Program-made: the position numbers and the translations under genes | Shown: one piece after another, positions 1 through 5,700 of the stretch | Numbering within the stretch: the stretch's first letter is position 1 | Layout of the letters: every line of letters starts with the position of its first letter | Assembly: GCA_045633845.1 (NCBI GenBank) | Contig: JAZQZC010000023.1 | Span: 1-7,863 of the forward strand | Origin: RGIG4708 sp045633845 | GTDB taxonomy: Bacteria; Bacillota; Clostridia; UMGS1810 | Length of the DNA stretch: 7,863 nucleotides | Reading direction: 5' to 3' | Notes under the pieces: model-generated | Told to the model about the DNA's origin: nothing | The model's database searches: none | Seen by the model: the letters and a program-made list of their open reading frames with translations, nothing else

Positions 1-14
1 GTATTCAGTTGAAA

Positions 15-131
15 CTTAGTGACAATAACGCGGAGGCCACACCTGTACCCATACCGAACACAGAAGTTAAGCTCCGTAGTGCCGATGATACTTGGCGGGC
101 AGCTGCCTGGGAAAGTAGGAAGTCGCTGAGG
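15..131 (+). rRNA. rrf: 5S ribosomal RNA
   Basis: This is the 5S rRNA of the large ribosomal subunit. The conserved core is plainly visible: the stretch around 45-75 reads as the bacterial 5S consensus (ACCCATACCGAACACAGAAG, then TTAAGCTC), followed by GCCGATGATA and GGGAAAGTAGG. The 5' and 3' ends close as helix I: 15-23 (CTTAGTGAC) pairs with 122-130 (GTCGCTGAG) over nine pairs, two of them G-U. The length of about 117 nt is normal for bacteria. Mature ends are estimated from helix I and may be off by a base or two. It is probably the distal gene of a 16S-23S-5S operon lying left of the window. The strong terminator straight after it fits an operon end. Confidence 0.97.
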
Positions 132-136
132 TTAAC

Positions 137-173
137 AAAAAGAACTGTTGAATTTTTCAACAGTTCTTTTTTT
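137..173 (+). terminator. rRNA operon terminator, probably bidirectional
   Basis: A 16-bp perfect inverted repeat (137-152 with 156-171) has a three-base loop. Its core is AGAACTGTTGAA against TTCAACAGTTCT, flanked by an A-run on the left and a T-run (167-173) on the right. The T-run makes it a rho-independent terminator for the 5S transcript. The A-run gives a U-tract on the opposite strand, so it can also stop the convergent transcript of the hypothetical gene at 236-628. Confidence 0.9.
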
Positions 174-235
174 GTTATCGTTATGCCGTAGGCAAACATA
201 TTGCTGATACAATGTATTTGTGCACCAAATTTATC

Positions 236-628
236 TTACCTCAATACATTTTCTTTTTGCATAGCTCCTATTGATATGATTGTATTGTCGGCAGGAACTA
301 TTTTTATCATTTGGTCAAGGCGGTCAGGCTTCTTTTTCATTGCTACAATGCACTCTTGCAAAAAATATACATTGTACATATCGGTTGCAACTTGTGTAAG
401 CAAAAGCTCTTTTTCATCAGCCCTGTATATGCCATCGCCAAAATGTATGTACATAACGTCATTGTATACACCAATGTTATTATGTGATATATACATAAAA
501 TCACATTCCACAGGGATATTATTTTCGGGATTATTGTCTACTCCATAATGTATCTTTCCGTCATAATCTCCAAACCATACAAAGTGGTCATCTGTAAGCT
601 CTGTAACATATATTTTAGTAAAAGTCAT
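236..628 (-). CDS. Hypothetical protein, 130 aa, unknown function
   Basis: I do not recognise this protein. It is predicted soluble and acidic in its first half, with no signal peptide, membrane segment or metal-binding Cys/His motif. The first 75 residues are rich in aromatic residues with Gly/Asp turns (WFGDYDGKIHYG at 18-29, YIHFGDGIYRADE at 60-72), suggesting a mainly beta-strand fold. The tail (residues 98-130) contains a KKK run and ends in NVLR. The ATG at 628 is chosen because AGGGGG lies at 642-637, eight bases upstream. The opposite strand is also open over much of this span but lacks such a site. Directly upstream is the folded RNA with a terminator at 650-682, so expression may need read-through of that terminator. 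The gene converges on the 5S rRNA gene. It could be a lineage-specific accessory gene. Confidence 0.72.
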   Translation of the reverse strand: MTFTKIYVTELTDDHFVWFGDYDGKIHYGVDNNPENNIPVECDFMYISHNNIGVYNDVMYIHFGDGIYRADEKELLLTQVATDMYNVYFLQECIVAMKKKPDRLDQMIKIVPADNTIISIGAMQKENVLR

Positions 629-636
629 ATGTAAAA

Positions 637-642
637 CCCCCT
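637..642 (-). promoter_or_regulatory. Ribosome binding site of the 130-aa gene
   Basis: AGGGGG read on the - strand, eight bases ahead of the ATG at 628. It begins eight bases beyond the U-run of the preceding terminator hairpin, the layout expected of a leader whose terminator decides whether the gene is transcribed. Confidence 0.7.
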
Positions 643-649
643 AAAAATT

Positions 650-682
650 AAAAAATGCGTAGCCCTGTGAAAGAACCACGCA
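650..682 (-). terminator. Intrinsic terminator of the structured RNA
   Basis: On the - strand TGCGTGG (682-676) pairs with CTACGCA (662-656) over seven pairs including one G-U. The loop is 13 nt and six T residues follow (655-650). The 3' arm can also pair with upstream segments (735-743 and 716-720), so the hairpin may compete with other folds. Confidence 0.65.
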
Positions 683-855
683 CCAAAAAACGCAGTGACT
701 CCGTTTCAAAAGGTTGCTACACACTTTTTACCCATACGCATTTACATAAAATATAATTTTATTCGAGGTATGTCGAAACAAGAGTGTACGCTTTTTACAA
801 TAGCGTACCCCCGAACAAAAAGATTTATGTAGTTTTAAGAGTAAAAAGTTGTAGC
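650..855 (-). ncRNA. Structured RNA of about 206 nt: 6S-like sRNA or attenuator leader
   Basis: The transcript predicted from the promoter at 862-890 starts at about 855 and folds into a long rod. Its first 15 bases (855-841) pair with 731-716, the inverted repeat GTAAAAAGTTGTAGC against GCTACACACTTTTTAC, with one bulged base. Above this closing stem is a bubble of about 9 by 11 nt, then an 8-bp stem (831-824 with 750-743). Next comes a stem of about 9 bp (815-806 with 770-762), and a 7-bp hairpin (808-802 with 792-786) that competes with its tip. A 5' end sitting exactly at the base of a closing stem with a central bubble resembles 6S RNA, but the rod is only about 140 nt and I found no sequence signature I can assign. 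A 3' extension ends in the terminator at 650-682, immediately before a ribosome binding site, which argues equally for a riboswitch or attenuator. No T-box, SAM, TPP, FMN, lysine or cobalamin signature was seen. Confidence 0.5.
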
Positions 856-861
856 TTAATT

Positions 862-890
862 ATTATATCACGTTTTTTGCAAAATTACAA
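862..890 (-). promoter_or_regulatory. Promoter of the structured RNA (and possibly the 130-aa gene)
   Basis: Read on the - strand: -35 TTGTAA (890-885), a 17-bp spacer, and a perfect -10 TATAAT (867-862). Transcription is expected at about 855, which coincides with the first base of the closing stem. Confidence 0.75.
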
Positions 891-924
891 CACAAATTTT
901 TTCTATAACAGGGTAAAATCAATA

Positions 925-981
925 AAAAGTGTGGTTGGAAAAACTTCGATATTTTTTCGACACTTTTCAACAAACACTTTT
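925..981. repeat. Imperfect dyad and repeated ACACTTTT between divergent promoters
   Basis: AAAAGTGT (925-932) is the inverse of ACACTTTT (960-967). Inside it, GAAAAA (about 938-943) faces the TTTTTTC ending at 958, giving a bulged hairpin. ACACTTTT occurs again directly at 974-981. The element lies between the - strand promoter at 862-890 and the + strand promoter at 1004-1032. It could be a regulator site, a weak terminator, or only AT-rich chance structure. Confidence 0.3.
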
Positions 982-1003
982 GTGTGAAGTTTTTTAAAAG
1001 TAG

Positions 1004-1032
1004 TTGACAAAATAGGTTTTATTCAGTATAAT
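1004..1032 (+). promoter_or_regulatory. Consensus promoter of the antisense RNA
   Basis: TTGACA (1004-1009), 17-bp spacer, TATAAT (1027-1032): a perfect match to the sigma-A consensus at both hexamers. Transcription should begin at about 1039. No open reading frame with a ribosome binding site follows, so this very strong promoter drives a short untranslated RNA. Confidence 0.88.
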
Positions 1033-1040
1033 GAATATAG

Positions 1041-1069
1041 AAAAAGGCAAGACCTCAAACGGTTATGCC
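1041..1069 (-). terminator. Terminator of the small-toxin mRNA
   Basis: On the - strand GGCATAACC (1069-1061) pairs with GGTCTTGCC (1054-1046) through two blocks (GGCA/TGCC and ACC/GGT) around a 2-by-2 mismatch. The loop is GTTTGA and T5 follows at 1045-1041. The stem overlaps the last codons and stop of the toxin gene. The same DNA gives the 5' hairpin of the antisense RNA on the other strand. Confidence 0.7.
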
Positions 1070-1185
1070 AAATAAATGTCGTTTATAAAAAATAACGCAC
1101 TACTTGGCGGTGGGCGTAATTTTTTTATGGTTATAATAAGCACAATCAATGTGATAATGTATATCATTATGTACACATATTCCAT
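1063..1185 (-). CDS. Small hydrophobic peptide, candidate type I toxin, 40 aa
   Basis: The peptide begins MEYVYIMIYIITLIVLIITI and continues with a KKLR cluster, PPP and an 18-residue mixed tail ending INDIYLA. Residues 4-20 form one uninterrupted membrane helix followed by basic residues, the plan of Fst-, TxpA/BsrG- and holin-like type I toxins, which act by inserting into the cell membrane. I cannot assign it to a named family. The start at 1185 is fixed by a near-perfect Shine-Dalgarno (AAAGGAGGTGG, GGAGG at 1199-1195, nine bases upstream). The gene has its own promoter (1282-1310), a capped 5' hairpin, a Shine-Dalgarno held in a small hairpin and its own terminator. It is opposed by an antisense RNA from a consensus promoter. 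Such genes are usually missed because of their size. An alternative is an uncharacterised small membrane protein with antisense control but no toxicity. Confidence 0.75.
   Translation of the reverse strand: MEYVYIMIYIITLIVLIITIKKLRPPPSSALFFINDIYLA
1088..1126 (+). terminator. Terminator of the antisense RNA, inside the toxin gene
   Basis: ACGC (1095-1098) pairs with GCGT (1114-1117), with AC/GT pairs inside and a GG bulge. The A-rich 5' flank pairs with the T-run 1120-1126 that follows. It lies wholly inside the toxin coding sequence, opposite the codons for KKLRPPP. The A-run on the left also gives an interrupted U-tract on the - strand, so the dyad may act in both directions. Confidence 0.6.
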
Positions 1186-1194
1186 AAGCTACCA

Positions 1195-1209
1195 CCTCCT
1201 TTCAGGGAG
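1195..1209 (-). promoter_or_regulatory. Shine-Dalgarno of the toxin in a sequestering hairpin
   Basis: On the - strand CTCC (1209-1206) pairs with GGAG (1199-1196) across a six-base CTGAAA loop, with a flanking U-G pair possible. The hidden GGAG is the core of the toxin's ribosome binding site. Masking of this kind is common in type I toxin mRNAs and would limit translation of the full-length message. Confidence 0.55.
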
Positions 1210-1256
1210 ATGATGGCATAACCGCCCAGCTTTTACACTGTTTTTAGTCTTACCTT

Positions 1257-1278
1257 TTTGTCGGATTTCTCCGACAAA
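1257..1278 (-). promoter_or_regulatory. 5'-end stem-loop of the toxin mRNA
   Basis: TTTGTCGGA (1257-1265) and TCCGACAAA (1270-1278) are perfect inverse repeats around four bases. On the - strand the loop is GAAA, a GNRA tetraloop. The predicted start at about 1275 places GUCGGA-GAAA-UCCGAC at the very 5' end, a typical mRNA-stabilising cap structure. Confidence 0.65.
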
Positions 1279-1281
1279 GAC

Positions 1282-1310
1282 ATTATACAACATATTTTAT
1301 ATTTTTTCAA
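1282..1310 (-). promoter_or_regulatory. Promoter of the toxin mRNA
   Basis: On the - strand: -35 TTGAAA (1310-1305), a 17-bp spacer and a perfect -10 TATAAT (1287-1282). It gives a message of about 235 nt (1275 to 1041), with a 90-base leader before the ATG at 1185. Its -35 is weaker than that of the antisense promoter (TTGACA), as expected when antitoxin RNA must be in excess. Confidence 0.78.
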
Positions 1311-1460
1311 CATCTTTTTATAAAACCTCTAATATTGTTTATAATGTGCGGAACTTTGCTACACCACCAATTATGCATACGAAAAGACATCTACAATTCA
1401 ATTTCTCTGCGAGATTAGGACGAAAAGTCCATTCCACAGAAAATCAAGTTATAAGTTTTC

Positions 1461-1488
1461 TTTACACATTGCTATTTTGTGATATAAT
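1461..1488 (+). promoter_or_regulatory. Possible upstream promoter for ispG-polC
   Basis: TTTACA (1461-1466), 16-bp spacer, TATAAT (1483-1488). It would give a leader of about 165 nt containing the hairpin at 1534-1551 and the 12-codon frame. Less certain than the downstream promoter because the -35 is weaker and the spacer shorter. Confidence 0.5.
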
Positions 1489-1584
1489 CAAATTATAATA
1501 TGTGTGGTTGCAAATACTATGCACCTGTGTGTGACAATTCATAAAAATTGTGGAGTTATTATGTTAAAAAACCATTTGCAAAAG

Positions 1585-1613
1585 TTGACGGAATATTGAG
1601 AAAATGGTATAAT
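1585..1613 (+). promoter_or_regulatory. Main promoter of ispG-polC
   Basis: TTGACG (1585-1590), 17-bp spacer, TATAAT (1608-1613). Transcription should begin at about 1620, leaving a leader of some 40 nt before the ispG ATG, with GGAG at 1651-1654. Confidence 0.78.
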
Positions 1614-1661
1614 TAAATATATAATGATTTTAAAAATTCCATAGTAAATCGGAGTGATTAT

Positions 1662-2699
1662 ATGTCTAAATCAGTAAAAATAGGAAACAAAATACTTGGC
1701 GGCGGCAATCCTGTGCTTATCCAGTCTATGTGCAACACTCGCACAAAGGATGCAGATGCCACAATTGAGCAGATACTGCTACTGGAAAATGCAGGATGTG
1801 ACATAATCCGTGTGGCTGTGCCTGATATGGAATCTGCCGAGGCAATAGGCAAAATAAAAAGCAAAATACATATTCCCCTTGTTGCAGATATTCATTTTGA
1901 CTATAAGCTTGCCATTGCCGCAATTGGGAACGGCGTAGACAAGGTACGTATAAACCCCGGCAATATAGGCAGCGAGGAAGGCATAAAAGCAGTTGTTGAT
2001 GCAGCAAAAAAAAGCGGCGTGCCCATCCGCATAGGCGTAAACAGCGGCTCGGTGGAAAAAAGCCTTATAGAGAAATACGGCAAGCCCTGCCCTGAAGCAA
2101 TGGTTGAAAGCGCAAAAAAACATATAGATATTTTAAATAAATACGACTTTGACGACATTGTGGTATCGCTTAAGGCGTCGGATGTAATGCTTACAATCAA
2201 TGCATACCGCAAAATGAGTGAGGTGTTCAATTATCCGCTTCACCTTGGTGTTACCGAGGCAGGCACATTTATAGGCGGCACAATAAAATCTGCCATAGGC
2301 ATAGGCGCGCTCCTTGCCGACGGAATTGGCGATACAATCCGCGTGTCACTTACCGACGACCCCGTTAAAGAGGTTATAGTTGCCAAAGAAATACTCAAAG
2401 ACCTTGGGCTCAAAAGTGACGGACCAAAGTTTATTTCGTGCCCAACCTGCGCCCGCACAAACATTTCGCTTATTCCTCTTGCACAGAGGGTTGAGGAATA
2501 TTTGCAGGGTATAAACAAAAACATTACCGTTGCGGTTATGGGCTGCGTTGTCAACGGCCCCGGCGAAGCCAGAGAGGCAGATATCGGTGTTGCAGGCGGC
2601 AACGGCGAAGGACTTATATTCAAAAAAGGAGAGCCCTACAAAAAGGTTTCGGAAGATAAACTTTTTGATGTACTGGTTGAAGAAATTGAAAGGATGTAA
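1662..2699 (+). CDS. ispG: 4-hydroxy-3-methylbut-2-enyl-diphosphate synthase IspG
   Basis: This cytoplasmic enzyme of the MEP (non-mevalonate) pathway reductively opens 2-C-methyl-erythritol 2,4-cyclodiphosphate to HMBPP, using a 4Fe-4S cluster and electrons from ferredoxin or flavodoxin. At 345 residues it is the compact two-domain bacterial form. The N-terminal TIM barrel shows QSMCNT (21-26), VADIHFDYKLA (74-84) and RINPGN (96-101). The C-terminal iron-sulfur domain has SCPTCARTN (259-267) and MGCVVNGPGEA (293-303). Cluster ligands are Cys260, Cys263 and Cys295, with Glu302 in the position of the fourth ligand. The ATG at 1662 is supported by GGAG seven bases upstream. polC begins five bases after the stop, so the two are almost certainly co-transcribed. 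The usual clostridial neighbours dxr and rseP are not upstream. Nothing is broken or missing. Confidence 0.97.
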   Translation: MSKSVKIGNKILGGGNPVLIQSMCNTRTKDADATIEQILLLENAGCDIIRVAVPDMESAEAIGKIKSKIHIPLVADIHFDYKLAIAAIGNGVDKVRINPGNIGSEEGIKAVVDAAKKSGVPIRIGVNSGSVEKSLIEKYGKPCPEAMVESAKKHIDILNKYDFDDIVVSLKASDVMLTINAYRKMSEVFNYPLHLGVTEAGTFIGGTIKSAIGIGALLADGIGDTIRVSLTDDPVKEVIVAKEILKDLGLKSDGPKFISCPTCARTNISLIPLAQRVEEYLQGINKNITVAVMGCVVNGPGEAREADIGVAGGNGEGLIFKKGEPYKKVSEDKLFDVLVEEIERM

Positions 2700-2704
2700 C
2701 ATTA

Positions 2705-5700
2705 ATGTCACCAACTACATTAAAGCTTGAAAATATATTTGCAAATGCGGACATTCCCGACGAGCTTAAAGAGGTATTTGTGTACAGCACCAACGCAAAT
2801 TCAACAGAGCGTACCATGACAATTACCGTCTCGTCGCAAAAGCTCATTCCGTATGATATAATAGAACAATTTAAAAGCTACATAAAACAAAGATACTCCC
2901 TCAATCAGTTTTTGCTTAAGGTAAAGTATACAGGCACCACTATGGAGCAATTGGGAGTTGACGAATATTACAAAAACCTTGTTTTTTATGTAAACGAGGT
3001 CAGGGGTGGTGTGCGCCATTTGTTTATGGACAGCAGTGCGCGCCTTGAGGGCACAACTCTTTACATAAGCTGCCGCTATGGGGTTGATATGCTTGATTCA
3101 CGTTGCGGCGATACCATTTCGCGCATTATAGCTGCGCAAACGGGCGAGGCAATAGATGTGGTTTTTGAGGACAACAGCAACGAGGATGACCTTGACAAGG
3201 CACTCGCCGAAACACTGGAAAATCTCCCTGTAATAGAGGCTGCCCCTCCTAAGGAAGAAAAGCCCTCTCAGCCCGAAGAAACCGACATTATATACGGCAA
3301 AAAGATAACCGAGGAGCCTGTTGCAATTTCGGATATTTCGCCTGATGCAAAAAGTGTTGTAATCGCAGGAAAAATTATCTTTTTCGACTCCCGCGAGGTA
3401 AAAAACGAAAAAACAATGGTAAAATTCTACATAGAGGACGGCAGCGACGCTTTTACCTGCAAAGCCTTTATACCAAACAAAAAGTTTAAAGAAATTAAAG
3501 GCGACCTTAAGGCAGGCAAAAGCTTTGTAAAGGTAAAGGGAAGGTTTCAGTACGATACCTTTGACAGAGAAAATATCATTATGGTAAATGATATTGCAAA
3601 AGGTAAAAAACGTAAAGGCAGGATGGATAATGCCAAACAAAAACGTGTAGAATTGCATTTGCATACCAAAATGTCACAAATGGATGCTATGACAGATGCA
3701 AAGGTTCTTGTTCAAAATGCAATAGACTGGGGTCACAAGGCCATTGCCATTACCGACCACGGCAATGTTCAGGCATTCCCCGAGGCATATCACGCAGCGG
3801 GAGACAAAATCAAAATTCTCTACGGTGTGGAGTGCTATCTGGTAGATGACAGCTGCGAAATATATTCGGGCAGCAATCAAATGCCGCTTTCGGGCGATTT
3901 TGTTGTTTTTGATATCGAAACAACGGGACTTTCGCCAAATACCGAAGCAATTACCGAAATCGGCGCCGTAAAAATCAAAAACGGAATAATTACCGATACA
4001 TTTAATGAGCTTGTAAATCCTGGCAAGTCCATACCGCCAAAAATTGTTGAACTGACTGGTATTTCGGACAGTATGGTTGCACATTGCCCCGACATAAAAA
4101 CAATACTGCCAAAATTTTTTGAGTTTGCAGGTAACAGCGTTCTTGTTGCCCACAATGCAAGCTTTGATACTTCATTTATAAAAAAAGCGGCAAGAGATAT
4201 GGGGCTGCCATATGATTACAGCTGCATAGATACTCTGGAGCTTTCACGCGCTGTTGTTGAGGGTGTAAAAAACTACAAGCTTGATACTCTTACCAGGCAT
4301 TTTAATGTCAAGCTTGAAAATCATCACAGAGCGTGCGATGATGCCACCGCAACAGCCCACGTATTTTTAAAGCTTATATCACGGCTTGAAGAGTCGGATA
4401 TAAAAAATGCTGAGGATATAAACAAAGCACTTGCAGGCAAGGTAGATATAAAAGCACTTAAAACATATCACTGCATACTTCTTGTTCAGTCGCAGGAGGG
4501 TATGCGTAATTTGTACAACATTATTTCAAAGTCGAGTCTTGATTATTTTTACAAGCGCCCGAGAGTGCCCAAAACCCTTGTAAATCAGTACAGGGGCGGG
4601 CTTATTGTAGGCTCTGCCTGCGAGGCGGGTGAGCTTTATCGTGCACTGCTTGACGACCCGTACAACTACGATGTGGCGCAGATGGACAGAATAATCAGTT
4701 TTTATGACTATCTTGAAATTCAGCCGCTCGGCAACAACAACTTTCTTTTGCGTGACAATGTTGTGTCGGATGTTGAAGATTTAAAAAATATAAACAAAAC
4801 AATTATAGAGCTTGGCAAGCGTAACAACAAGCTTACTGTTGCCACCTGCGACGTTCACTTTCTCAACCCTGAGGATGAGGTGTTCCGCCGTATTCTTCAG
4901 GCAGGGCAGGGCTACGATGATGCCGATATGCAGCCACCGCTGTACTTCCGCACCACCGACGAAATGCTCCGTGAGTTTGACTATCTGGGTGACGAGCTTG
5001 CATATGAGGTAGTTGTTACAAACACAAATGCCATTGCAGATATGATAGACGATGTAAAGCCTATCCCCGATGACAAGGCACCGCCCGAAATTCCCGGCTC
5101 CGATGAGCAGCTGCGTGAAATGACATATGCAAAAGCGCAGAGCATATACGGCGACGAAATTCCCGAAATAGTAAAAGATAGAATTGACATTGAGCTTAAC
5201 TCAATTATCAGCAATGGTTATTCGGTGCTTTATATTATTGCACAAAAGCTTGTTAAAAAGTCAAATGATGACGGATATCTTGTTGGTTCACGAGGCTCGG
5301 TTGGCTCATCACTTGTAGCATTTATGAGCGGCATCACAGAGGTTAACTCTCTGCCGCCTCATTACGTATGCCCCGAGTGTAAATACAACGAATTTATAAC
5401 AGACGGCTCGGTGGGCTGCGGATACGATATGCCCGATAAAATCTGCCCCAAGTGTGGAGCAAAGCTCAATAAAGACGGCCACGACATTCCGTTCCAGACC
5501 TTTCTTGGCTTTTATGGCGACAAGGAGCCTGATATCGACCTTAACTTTTCGGGTGACTATCAGCCCAGAGCACATAAGTATATAGAGGAGCTGTTTGGTA
5601 CAGGCTATGTGTTCCGCGCAGGCACAATCGGCACTGTTGCCGAAAAAACCGCCTACGGCTACGTTATGAAGTATTTTGAAGAAAAGGGTCAGCACATAAC

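Larger units (their letters stand above)
1039..1126 (+). ncRNA. Antisense RNA, candidate type I antitoxin
   Basis: An RNA of about 88 nt runs from the consensus promoter at 1004-1032 to the U-run at 1120-1126. It is convergent with, and fully complementary to, the 3' end of the small-toxin mRNA, covering its terminator, stop codon and roughly the last 20 codons. Visible folds are a 5' stem-loop (1046-1054 with 1061-1069, loop TCAAAC), a small hairpin (ATAAA, TGTCG, TTTAT, about 1072-1086) and a terminator. The 5' loop is the complement of the toxin terminator loop, so a loop-loop first contact is possible. In known type I systems such an antisense RNA blocks toxin translation or triggers RNase III cleavage. 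That role is inferred here from layout alone. Confidence 0.7.
1311..1660. other. AT-rich intergenic region ahead of ispG, no convincing gene
   Basis: Beyond the two promoters listed separately I see no gene. A bulged inverted repeat lies at about 1402-1443: TTTCTCTG faces CAGAAA, with GGAC (1418-1421) facing GTCC (1427-1430) inside it. It has no T-run, so it is not an obvious terminator. AGAAAA (1438-1443) and TTTTCT (1456-1461) form a dyad that touches the -35 of the upstream promoter and could be an operator. ACAATT/AATTGT (1534-1551) forms a six-bp hairpin. A 12-codon frame with GGAG seven bases upstream (ATG 1561, stop 1597-1599, MLKNHLQKLTEY) could be a leader peptide but is short enough to be chance. 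Confidence 0.4.

Noticed and set aside
180..187. GTTATGCC near the 5S terminator, as in the toxin locus repeat
   Set aside because: It is an eight-base match with no surrounding similarity or second arm, best explained by chance.
201..548. 115-codon frame on the + strand
   Set aside because: It is antisense to the 130-aa gene, which has a strong ribosome binding site. This frame has no convincing site of its own and reads as low-complexity hydrophobic and Ser/Cys-rich sequence.
784..987. 67-codon frame on the + strand
   Set aside because: It starts inside the predicted structured RNA, lacks a ribosome binding site and runs through promoter DNA and the repeat region. Its composition is typical of AT-rich noncoding DNA.
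1317..1345. Possible + strand promoter with TATAAT at 1340-1345
   Set aside because: The -35 at the correct distance is TTTATA, a poor match, in AT-rich DNA where TATAAT is common. Nothing recognisable follows it.
1355..1390. Possible decayed second toxin copy (GGTGGTGTAGC on the - strand, like the toxin's GGTGGTAGC)
   Set aside because: The resemblance covers only about ten bases. No ATG or hydrophobic frame follows.
1411..1431. GGAC-GAAAA-GTCC resembling a ribozyme core
   Set aside because: A hammerhead also needs the CUGAUGA element and a third stem, which are absent.
1778..2715. Several long - strand frames across ispG
   Set aside because: They are shadows of ispG, with Cys/Leu/Phe-rich translations and no start signals. 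ispG itself has every catalytic motif.
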